A DNA stretch of 10,865 nt from an uncultured Oscillospiraceae bacterium (lineage in GTDB: Bacteria > Bacillota > Clostridia > Oscillospirales > Oscillospiraceae), in NCBI GenBank assembly GCA_934597345.1, contig CAKTRJ010000051.1, positions 1-10,865 of the forward strand, given 5' to 3'. The first letter of the stretch is position 1. Each line of letters opens with the position of its first letter. Made by a program: the position numbers and the translations under genes. Below the pieces are notes generated by a model. It was not told the origin of the DNA. It searched no databases and saw only the letters and a list, made by a program, of their open reading frames with translations. Below are positions 1-6,130 of the stretch, piece after piece.

Positions 1-1561
1 AGTAGTTGGCGGTGGTGGGCACGCCCATGCCCAGCACGATGCAGCACAGCATGGTCAGCACCAGGCCGATGATGGTCACGTTGCCCGCCAGCTGAACGAT
101 GGCGTTGATCAGGATGGAGGCCAGACCGGTAACGGTAATGCAGCCGGCGATAATACCCGCCATGCCGCAGGCCACGGCCACAGTGATGGCGCCGCGGGAA
201 CCGGCTTCCAGAGAATCCACCGCGGAGAAGAAGGAGCGCTTGCCGGCAGTACCCAGCGCCTTGCCGGTGGCCTGAGACGCGTTGTCCTCATCGCCCCGCT
301 TGCTCTGTAGGAAGAAGTTGACGAAGCCCACGGCGATGGCCGCCAGAATAGAATAAGCGGCGGAGTGGGACATGGTCTTGCTGCCGGAGGACACCAGCCA
401 CACCAGCAGGATCAGGGGAATGATCAGATAGAAGTCGCGGGCCAGATCCTTCCACTTGGGCAGCTGGTCGCGGGAAATACCTTTCAGACCCAGCTTCTTG
501 GCCTCCAGGTGGACGGCAATGAAGATGCCGGTGAAGTACAGGATGGCAGGCAGGATCGCCTTGACAGCCACCTGGGCGTAGGGGATCTTCATGTACTCCG
601 CCATCAGGAAGGCGGCGGCGCCCATGATGGGGGGCATGATCTGGCCGCCGGTGGAGGCAGCCGCCTCGACGGCGCCGGCGAACTCCGGCTTATAGCCGGT
701 CTTCTTCATCATGGGTATGGTGAAGGAGCCGGTGGTGACGGTGTTGCCCACGGAGGAGCCGGACACCATGCCGCACAGAGCGGAGGAAATGACCGCCACC
801 TTGGCGGGACCACCGCTGGACCAACCGGCGATGCGGTTGGCAAAGCTGATGAAGAAGTTAGCAATACCGGTGCGCTCCAGGAACGCGCCGAAAATGATGA
901 ACAGGACGATATAGGTATAGCAGACGCTGATGGGGGTGCCGATCACGCCGGAGGTAGTGTAGAACAGCTTGTAGATGATGGTCTTGAGGGCGTCATACAG
1001 CGTGGCGGCGTTCACCGCACCGGCGTAGCTCAGCTGATTGGCAAAGGCGTAGACGATCAGCACACCTGCCACGCACAGAATGGGCACGCCCACGCAGCGG
1101 CGGCACAGCTCCATCAGCACCAGCACGCCCACCACGCCGATGATCACATGCGCCGGCTCGATACGGGTGGACAGACGCACCAGCGTCATGGCGTTGATGG
1201 CGAAATAGAAGAAGCAGCCCGCGCCGATGACCATCAGCGCAATGTCATACCACGGCAGGGCGTTCACATGGACGCTGCCCTTCTTGGCCGGGTAGGTCAG
1301 GAAGCCGATGATGATGATGCAGCCCACGAAAATGGTCAGGCGAATCTCCGGCATAGCACGGGAGAACAGGGTCATGGCGATGCAGAATACGGCAAATACT
1401 GCCATAATGATGCGGACGATCAGTTTGGGAGTTCCCTCCCAGATGCGGGTGGCGGACTCGCGGTCGTATTTACGCATCACCGCGTCCAGATCGGTGGCGT
1501 CGTTGGCGCCGCCGGTCTCCGCCGCGGGAGCGGTATCCACCTTTTTCTTATGCAGACTCAT
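1..1561 (-). CDS. TRAP transporter fused permease (TAXI-associated, DctQM-type), 3' end beyond window
   Basis: This is the integral membrane part of a TRAP secondary transporter, which uses an ion gradient to import a ligand delivered by a binding protein. I translated it directly; the frame is open from ATG at 1561 to the window edge (520 residues, C-terminus missing; fused permeases usually exceed 600). A hydrophilic N-terminus of about 45 residues is followed by several hydrophobic spans (about 48-66, 74-90, 105-122, 137-151, 160-175), which would be the small-subunit-like part. The DctM-like core follows, with SGSSVGNTVTTGSF near 267-280, STGGQIMPPIMGAAA near 303-317 and GMGVPTTANY at 511-520, all characteristic of the family. 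AGGAGA at 1576-1571 precedes the start. It lies 99 bp after the TAXI binding-protein gene, its expected partner, with a hairpin between them. The substrate cannot be read from sequence. Confidence 0.93.
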   Translation of the reverse strand, partial: MSLHKKKVDTAPAAETGGANDATDLDAVMRKYDRESATRIWEGTPKLIVRIIMAVFAVFCIAMTLFSRAMPEIRLTIFVGCIIIIGFLTYPAKKGSVHVNALPWYDIALMVIGAGCFFYFAINAMTLVRLSTRIEPAHVIIGVVGVLVLMELCRRCVGVPILCVAGVLIVYAFANQLSYAGAVNAATLYDALKTIIYKLFYTTSGVIGTPISVCYTYIVLFIIFGAFLERTGIANFFISFANRIAGWSSGGPAKVAVISSALCGMVSGSSVGNTVTTGSFTIPMMKKTGYKPEFAGAVEAAASTGGQIMPPIMGAAAFLMAEYMKIPYAQVAVKAILPAILYFTGIFIAVHLEAKKLGLKGISRDQLPKWKDLARDFYLIIPLILLVWLVSSGSKTMSHSAAYSILAAIAVGFVNFFLQSKRGDEDNASQATGKALGTAGKRSFFSAVDSLEAGSRGAITVAVACGMAGIIAGCITVTGLASILINAIVQLAGNVTIIGLVLTMLCCIVLGMGVPTTANY

Positions 1562-1570
1562 ACTTGGTTC

Positions 1571-1576
1571 TCTCCT
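1571..1576 (-). promoter_or_regulatory. Ribosome binding site of the TRAP permease
   Basis: Reads AGGAGA on the minus strand, nine bases before the ATG at 1561. It decides the start of a frame that is open upstream only into the intergenic hairpin region. Confidence 0.7.
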
Positions 1577-1599
1577 GATTCTGGAATAATGTAGCGAGA

Positions 1600-1625
1600 A
1601 CTACGGCGGGTCACCCCGCCGTAGT
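1600..1625 (-). other. Intercistronic hairpin between TAXI binding protein and TRAP permease
   Basis: Perfect 11-bp inverted repeat: arms 1600-1610 and 1615-1625 with a four-base loop. A further three base pairs become possible past a one-base bulge. On the minus strand no T-run follows the stem, so it is a poor intrinsic terminator. Its place between the binding-protein stop (1661) and the permease ribosome site fits a 3'-end-protecting or processing hairpin that leaves binding-protein mRNA in excess. The structure is seen in the sequence; the role is inferred. Confidence 0.7.
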
Positions 1626-1660
1626 CTCAAAAAGTGTCAATACGCTGTTAAGGTTTTGCC

Positions 1661-2668
1661 TCAGTCTGCAAAGTATACATCCTTGGCGATAACCGTCTTG
1701 GTGTAATAGTCAGAGGTCTCCAGCAGGGTGGCGATGTGCTCGTCATCCAGACTGACCAGATAAGTATCCTTGGTGGTGGCCAGGTCGGTCACAGCGGTGG
1801 TAGGCGCACCGGCCACGATGAAGGCGGCGTCGATCTGGCCGTTCTTCAGGGCGTCGGCGCTGTCACCGAAGGACTGATAGGTGGGCTTGATGTCGCTCTC
1901 GGTCAGGCCGTAAGCGCCCAGCACATCGATGGCATTGAAGTACACGCCGGAGCCGGGAGCGCCGATGGACACAGCCTTACCCTTCAGATCCTCCACAGTC
2001 TTGATATCGGGGTTGGTGGTAACGATCTGCACCTGCTCCATGTACAGGGCGGCCACGGTGGAGAAGCCCTCGACCTTGGCGTCGAACAGGTTGGTGCCGT
2101 TGTAGGCGTAAGCCATAACGTCGGACTGGCAGAAGGCCAGGTCGGCGGTGCCGTCAGCCAGCTCCTGAATGTTGGCCTGAGAGCCGTTGCCCACCAGACC
2201 CACGACGCTGACGCCGGCGTTGTTGGAGGCGTGCTGCGCGATCACGGAGCCGAAGGCGTAGTAGGTGCCGGACTCGCCGCCGGTGACGAAGCGCAGGTTG
2301 CGGGAATCGGTGGCGCCAGCGCCTTCCTTCACGGAAGCGACCTCAAAGCCCTTCTCGGCGAAGTACTTGGCAGCGCCGGGATGATAAGGCACGGAGGTGA
2401 TGGAAGCGCCGTACTCCAGGCTCAGCTCAGCGTACTTGGCATGGCTGCTGACCAGAGACTCGGCATTGTCAAAAATGTCGGCCACAAAGTTGTAGATATC
2501 CTGCTCGGACACGTCGTCGCGGGCCAGGATCACCGCGCCCACGGCCACGGTGGTGGTGTCGGTGTGCTCGACAACGGCGTCGCTGCTGCCGTTATCGCTG
2601 CCGCCGCCGCAGGCCACCAGGCTCAGGGCCATGATCAGCGCCAGGATCAATGCAAAAAACTTTTTCAT
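1661..2668 (-). CDS. TAXI-family TRAP solute-binding lipoprotein with circularly permuted domain order
   Basis: Captures the ligand outside the membrane and hands it to the adjacent TRAP permease. It has 335 residues: a lipoprotein leader with lipobox LVAC (Cys20), then a Gly/Ser/Asp linker. Ordinary TAXI proteins continue with the N-lobe start and end with a TVAV...PLHPGA-type block. Here the order is reversed. Residues about 34-110 are the usual C-terminal block (TVAVGAVILARDDV, later SVPYHPGAAKYFAEKG). Residues 111-122 form a short linker. Residues 123-333 are the usual start and middle: RNLRFVTGGESGTYYAFG, GNGSQAN, AFCQSDVMAYAYNG, YMEQVQIV, LKGKAVSIGAPGSG, GQIDAAFIVAGAPT. The protein stops at KDVYFAD, exactly where the moved block would normally follow. 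GAGGAGAG at 2682-2675 precedes the ATG. The frame is uninterrupted, total length is normal, and no leftover block follows the stop, so I consider it functional. Family assignment is very secure; permutation is judged from remembered family order. Confidence 0.93.
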   Translation of the reverse strand: MKKFFALILALIMALSLVACGGGSDNGSSDAVVEHTDTTTVAVGAVILARDDVSEQDIYNFVADIFDNAESLVSSHAKYAELSLEYGASITSVPYHPGAAKYFAEKGFEVASVKEGAGATDSRNLRFVTGGESGTYYAFGSVIAQHASNNAGVSVVGLVGNGSQANIQELADGTADLAFCQSDVMAYAYNGTNLFDAKVEGFSTVAALYMEQVQIVTTNPDIKTVEDLKGKAVSIGAPGSGVYFNAIDVLGAYGLTESDIKPTYQSFGDSADALKNGQIDAAFIVAGAPTTAVTDLATTKDTYLVSLDDEHIATLLETSDYYTKTVIAKDVYFAD

Positions 2669-2674
2669 GGTATA

Positions 2675-2682
2675 CTCTCCTC
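2675..2682 (-). promoter_or_regulatory. Ribosome binding site of the TAXI binding protein
   Basis: GAGGAGAG on the minus strand, six bases before the ATG at 2668. It is strong, as expected for an abundant binding protein, and shows that the permuted gene keeps its translation start signals. Confidence 0.75.
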
Positions 2683-2688
2683 ACTTTA

Positions 2689-2710
2689 TTGTGCCGCGTG
2701 CCGCGGCCAA
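2689..2710 (-). promoter_or_regulatory. 5'-UTR hairpin of the TAXI operon
   Basis: A perfect 6-bp GC stem (2693-2698 with 2702-2707, three-base loop) is extended by three pairs past a bulged base at 2692. It lies near the predicted transcript start and just before the ribosome site. It could stabilise the 5' end or affect translation. The pairing is visible; any role is inferred. Confidence 0.45.
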
Positions 2711-2728
2711 ATTGGATTCAACGGACGT

Positions 2729-2757
2729 ATTATACTCCCATCTTCTCTTTTTTGCAA
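2729..2757 (-). promoter_or_regulatory. Sigma-70-type promoter of the TAXI/TRAP operon
   Basis: On the minus strand, TTGCAA (2757-2752), a 17-bp spacer, and a perfect TATAAT (2734-2729). The sequence upstream is A/T-rich (about 2760-2800) and could act as an UP element. The predicted transcript start is near 2722, giving an untranslated leader of about 55 bases. This makes the TRAP genes a unit separate from pepD. Confidence 0.75.
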
Positions 2758-2941
2758 GTCAAAACGGCAAGAAATTCATTTTTTATTTTTACGTTTTCTT
2801 TATGGCATACCGTCGCATTCATGTTTTGCCTTGTTTTTCCCCCTCTCCGCGCCGTCTTTTATGCATTTCCACGCTGCATATTCATATTTTTACTCTGGCG
2901 AACCGCCCTTTACTATGATAGAATTCCTGCATATTTGCAGC
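2758..2941. other. Intergenic spacer between pepD terminator and TAXI promoter
   Basis: A/T-rich on average and without a convincing gene on either strand. It holds a weak 5-bp inverted repeat (2927-2931 with 2936-2940) next to the pepD terminator, and A/T-rich DNA upstream of the TAXI promoter. I see nothing else in it. Confidence 0.6.
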
Positions 2942-2982
2942 AAAAAGGCGGCATCCCTGCAATTTCTTGCAGGGATGCCGCC
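2942..2982 (-). terminator. Intrinsic terminator after pepD
   Basis: A perfect 16-bp stem (2982-2967 with 2962-2947), tetraloop at 2963-2966, and five T residues on the minus strand at 2946-2942. It lies 20 bases after the pepD stop codon and closes the ABC-pepD operon. Confidence 0.95.
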
Positions 2983-3002
2983 CATATGCCGTTGGATATC
3001 AC

Positions 3003-4451
3003 TTATTTGCTGCGCTTGAGGGCCTCGCACAGCAGCTCATACATCCGCTCGGTGGAGGGAACGCTGAGCCGCTCACGGACAGAGTGCACATCGTGCAGCT
3101 CGGGGCCTATGGAGATGGCGTCCAGACCGGGGATCTTCTCGATCAGCAGACCGCATTCCAGGCCGCCGTGAGTAGCCTCCACCACGCCCTCCTTGCCGGT
3201 CAGGTCGTGATAGGCCTCCAGCACCATATCCCGGAAAGCGGAGTTGCGCTCGTACTGCCAGCCGGGGTACTTGCCCCGCTCGGTGACGGTGCCGCCGGCG
3301 AACTCCACGATGGCGTGGACGCGCTGGGCCAGCATCTCCTTCTGGGAGGCGATGCTGGAGCGGATGGAGAAGGTGATGTGCAGGCCGTCTTTCTCCAGCT
3401 TCAGCACGCCCATGTTCAGGGAGGTCTGGGTCAGGCCGGGGAAGTCCACGCTCATAGCCTGCACGCCCTGGGGCAGCGCCAGCAGCGTGTGCAGTATGAT
3501 GTTGGTGGTGACCTCGCTGATGGCGGCGGTCACGTCGGTCCTGGCGCAAGCCAGGGTAATGCCGTCGTCGCAGCCGGTGTACTCGTTCTTCAGGACGGCG
3601 TCGAATTCCGCGATGAACGCCTCAAACGCCGCCTCCTTCCCAGCGGGGATGGCCACTACCGCGTCGCAGCGGGAGCAGATCACGTTGTCGAACTGGCCGC
3701 CGGACACCGCCGCCAGCCGCAGACCGGGGAAGCGCTCCATGGCACTGTACAGCACCCGGCCCATCTGCTGGTTGGCGCTGGCCCGGCCCAGATGGATATC
3801 CGCGCCGGAGTGGCCGCCCTGCAGTCCGGACAGCGTGACGGCATAGCCGCTCATGCCACTCACCGGCTCCATGGCGCCGGGCAGGTGGCAGTCAGCCCGC
3901 ATACCGCCGGCGCAGGAGACGGTAAACACACCCTCAAGCTCAGAGTCCAGATTCAGCAGCTTTCTGCCCTTCAGGTCAGAGCAGTCCAGGGCGAAAGCGC
4001 CATCCATGCCTACCTCCTCGTCCACGGTGAACACCGCTTCAATGGGAGGATGAGCCAGCGTATCGTCCGCCAGAATGGCCAGGATCATGGCCACGGCGAT
4101 ACCGTTATCGCCGCCCAGAGAGGTCTTGTCAGCCCAGACCCACTCGCCGTCAGTGACCAGATCAAGGCCCTCCACAGCCATGTCCTTGGTGCAGTCGTCA
4201 GTCTTGGCGCAGACCATGTCGATGTGGCCCTGTAAAATGATAGGCGCGGCATTCTCATAGCCCGCGGAGGCATCCTTCCAGATGATGACGTTGTTGCAGG
4301 GCTCCTGACGGCACCGCAGGCCCAGCTCCTTGGCAAAGCCCACGCACATATCGCTGATGATCTTGGTGTTGCCGCTGCCGTGAGGCACAGAGCACAGCTT
4401 TTCAAAATACTCAAATACCTTTTCAGGCTTCAGTCCGGATAAAACTGCCAT
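3003..4451 (-). CDS. pepD: Aminoacyl-histidine dipeptidase (M20 family metallopeptidase)
   Basis: Cytoplasmic zinc dipeptidase that cleaves Xaa-His (carnosine-type) and other dipeptides. It has 482 residues, the usual length for PepD. In order: the LSGLKPEKVFEYFEKLCSVP start; a metal-ligand His and catalytic Asp in QGHIDMVC (His76, Asp78); the bridging Asp in LGGDNGIA (Asp115); the general base and ligand pair in TVDEEVGMDG (Glu145-146); the ligand Asp in NLDSE (169); the lid-domain QGGHSGADIH (about 212-221); and late THGGLECGL and HDVHSVRE motifs supplying the last ligand. Start: an ATG 15 bases further upstream (4466) is in frame, but the GGAGGT ribosome site (4464-4459) would lie inside that longer frame and is correctly spaced for the ATG at 4451, so I chose 4451. 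It follows the small membrane protein gene by 73 bases with a hairpin between them and no obvious promoter, so it is probably the last gene of the ABC operon. Confidence 0.94.
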   Translation of the reverse strand: MAVLSGLKPEKVFEYFEKLCSVPHGSGNTKIISDMCVGFAKELGLRCRQEPCNNVIIWKDASAGYENAAPIILQGHIDMVCAKTDDCTKDMAVEGLDLVTDGEWVWADKTSLGGDNGIAVAMILAILADDTLAHPPIEAVFTVDEEVGMDGAFALDCSDLKGRKLLNLDSELEGVFTVSCAGGMRADCHLPGAMEPVSGMSGYAVTLSGLQGGHSGADIHLGRASANQQMGRVLYSAMERFPGLRLAAVSGGQFDNVICSRCDAVVAIPAGKEAAFEAFIAEFDAVLKNEYTGCDDGITLACARTDVTAAISEVTTNIILHTLLALPQGVQAMSVDFPGLTQTSLNMGVLKLEKDGLHITFSIRSSIASQKEMLAQRVHAIVEFAGGTVTERGKYPGWQYERNSAFRDMVLEAYHDLTGKEGVVEATHGGLECGLLIEKIPGLDAISIGPELHDVHSVRERLSVPSTERMYELLCEALKRSK

Positions 4452-4458
4452 AGTATTT

Positions 4459-4464
4459 ACCTCC
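4459..4464 (-). promoter_or_regulatory. Ribosome binding site that fixes the pepD start
   Basis: GGAGGT on the minus strand, seven bases before the ATG at 4451. Because it overlaps the first codons of the alternative ATG at 4466, it argues for the shorter protein beginning MAVLSGL. Confidence 0.8.
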
Positions 4465-4480
4465 ATTTACTACAATGGCC

Positions 4481-4515
4481 GATACAGCCCATGCTGCGAC
4501 CGCATGGGCTGTATC
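4481..4515 (-). other. Intercistronic hairpin between the small membrane protein gene and pepD
   Basis: A perfect 14-bp inverted repeat (4481-4494 with 4502-4515) with a seven-base loop. No T-run follows on either strand, so it is not a standard terminator. It starts ten bases after the upstream stop codon and ends 16 bases before the pepD ribosome site. It probably tunes the level of pepD relative to the transporter genes, or protects the 3' end of a processed transporter mRNA. Confidence 0.7.
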
Positions 4516-4524
4516 AGATCGTTA

Positions 4525-5007
4525 TTACATATCGGGGAGCGTCGCGTCGTCGCCGGTCAGCAGGCTGTCGTCGCCGCTGGGCGTCTCGCTGTCATCAGGC
4601 TCCTCAGTCGCGACCGGGACAAACTCGGTGAGATATGCCTCCTCCGGCAGTCCGGCCAGATAACCGGGAATGTTGATGATCACGCCATCCATATTCTTGG
4701 GGATGGGGATCTTGTAGGTCTGCACCTCTTCCGCGCCGTTCTTGGTCTCCATGATCTCCAGCGTCGCGGTAAAGGTCTGGCCCAGGCAGGTGGTGGAGCC
4801 GCGCTCCTTGTCGTACAGCTTGGTCAGCTGTTCGCCGTCCACGGTGACCGTCACCTTATAGGGGGCCTTATAGGTCTGACCCTCGTATTCCAGCGTTTTG
4901 TTGTCCAGATAGATGGTATGGCCGCGGCCGATGATGCTCATGATCACGCCGAGCACGATCAACACTACGACGGCGGCGATCCGGATGATCCATTTGCGTG
5001 CTTTCAT
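4525..5007 (-). CDS. Small single-span membrane protein, DUF6672-like, ABC operon accessory
   Basis: 160 residues. A short basic N-terminus (MKARKWIIR) precedes one membrane segment at about 6-26. An outward-facing domain with alternating strands follows (IYLDNKTLEYEGQTYKAPY, KVTVTVDGEQ), and the last 27 residues form an acidic Ser/Asp/Glu-rich tail. No catalytic motif is visible. Its ATG overlaps the stop codon of the upstream ABC permease by four bases (ATGA, 5007-5004), with GGAGGG just before it, so the two are translationally coupled. This suggests a subunit or assembly partner of the importer. From memory it resembles the small proteins called DUF6672 that accompany such ABC cassettes; I could not check that. 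Function unknown. Confidence 0.85.
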   Translation of the reverse strand: MKARKWIIRIAAVVVLIVLGVIMSIIGRGHTIYLDNKTLEYEGQTYKAPYKVTVTVDGEQLTKLYDKERGSTTCLGQTFTATLEIMETKNGAEEVQTYKIPIPKNMDGVIINIPGYLAGLPEEAYLTEFVPVATEEPDDSETPSGDDSLLTGDDATLPDM

Positions 5008-6128
5008 TCCGTCTTACCCTCCTCTTCCAGCTGGGCCTGAGCCAGCATCTGGCCCAGCATGCTCTGGGACTTGCGCTTCTTGGCCTCGTACATGACCAGT
5101 GCGACCGTGATAACGGCGTAGGAGATGAACACGCGGAAATACTCGCCGATCATGGAATCGCCGGTGATCTTGGTACCGGCAAAGGGCGCCACCACGAACA
5201 TAGTATGGAACAGAATAACGCCCAGGAACACATTGCCGATGGACGCCTTTTCCACGGACGCGCCGCCCACCAGCAGCGCCGCGATGCAGAACATACCCAC
5301 GTTGGTATGGGCGGTATAGGTGGGGAAGTTACCCATGTTCTGCAGATAAATGATCATGCCGAAACCGGCGAACACGGTGGACATGATGATGGAAATGATA
5401 CGGGTGCGCTCCACATTGATACCGGCATCGCGGGCCACTTCCATATCCTGGCCCACGGCACGCATGTCCTGACCCAGCTTGGTCCTGCGGAACCACAGGA
5501 TGAACAGGCAGGCCAGCGCGATGATGATCAGGGTCAGCACAGGAATCTTCACGCCGCCCACATAGACGGCCAGGGCGTTATCAATGCTCTGGCGCATGGG
5601 CAGCAGGCTGACGGTATTGCGGATACCGTAGCCGCGGGGCAGCTTCAGAGAGTTATGGGCGATGGGGATAATGGGGCCCATCATGTACAGCACCACCAAC
5701 TGATACACACCGCCCATAAAGAAGGCGATGAAGTAGCTGGTGATCATCTCACGGCCCTTGGCCCGGTTCAGGATCTTGCCGCACATCAGGCCCAGCAGCA
5801 CGGAGATGGGAATGGAGATGATCGCCGCCAGGATCAGGCCGGGGATGCCCCAGATCTGCCAGTCGGCCACCAGGATCAGGCCGATCTCACCGGCCATGGC
5901 GCCCAGGGTCATACCGAAGTTCAGACCCATACCGGCCATGATGGGGATCAGCAGACTCAGGATCATGAAGGAGTTACGGCCCAGACGGGTCATGACCTCA
6001 TTGAGCACATAGCTGGGCGAGAAGCCGGACAGCGGGATCATAATCAGGCAGATGATGATGAACAGCACAGGCACCGAGTTGTCGCGGACAATGCCCACAG
6101 GGCTGAAATTCTTCCGTTTTCCTTTCAT
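5004..6128 (-). CDS. ABC transporter permease (BPD_transp_2 family), second subunit
   Basis: One of two membrane subunits of an importer related to the nucleoside, ribose and branched-chain amino acid systems. It has 374 residues with about eight to ten hydrophobic spans. Family landmarks are GMGLNFGMTLGAMAGE (about 66-81), the cytoplasmic coupling-loop region DAGINVERTRIIS (about 234-246), and GGASVEKASIGN (288-299). The C-terminus is charged (EEEGKTE). The ATG lies two bases after the stop of the upstream permease, and its own stop overlaps the next start, so it is tightly coupled. It shares loop motifs with its neighbour permease, so the pair arose by duplication and probably forms a heterodimer. 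Substrate unknown. Confidence 0.93.
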   Translation of the reverse strand: MKGKRKNFSPVGIVRDNSVPVLFIIICLIMIPLSGFSPSYVLNEVMTRLGRNSFMILSLLIPIMAGMGLNFGMTLGAMAGEIGLILVADWQIWGIPGLILAAIISIPISVLLGLMCGKILNRAKGREMITSYFIAFFMGGVYQLVVLYMMGPIIPIAHNSLKLPRGYGIRNTVSLLPMRQSIDNALAVYVGGVKIPVLTLIIIALACLFILWFRRTKLGQDMRAVGQDMEVARDAGINVERTRIISIIMSTVFAGFGMIIYLQNMGNFPTYTAHTNVGMFCIAALLVGGASVEKASIGNVFLGVILFHTMFVVAPFAGTKITGDSMIGEYFRVFISYAVITVALVMYEAKKRKSQSMLGQMLAQAQLEEEGKTE

Positions 6129-6130
6129 GC

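Noticed and set aside
365..1594. Long plus-strand open frame opposite the TRAP permease
   Set aside because: His/Gly/Asp-rich, low-complexity translation with no domain. It is the antisense shadow of a G/C-rich gene whose minus-strand product has clear TRAP permease motifs.
1562..1660. Leftover C-terminal TAXI coding sequence downstream of the stop
   Set aside because: Reading the minus strand through the gap gives only a hairpin and the permease ribosome site; no relic of the block is present.
1661..2668. TAXI gene as a truncated pseudogene lacking its C-terminal block
   Set aside because: At first sight the protein ends too early, but the missing block is present in frame after the leader, so nothing is lost.
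1736..3019. Plus-strand open frame across the TAXI gene and into the intergenic spacer
   Set aside because: It crosses the TAXI promoter, its 5' leader and the pepD terminator, and has no recognisable product. It is antisense to a secure gene.
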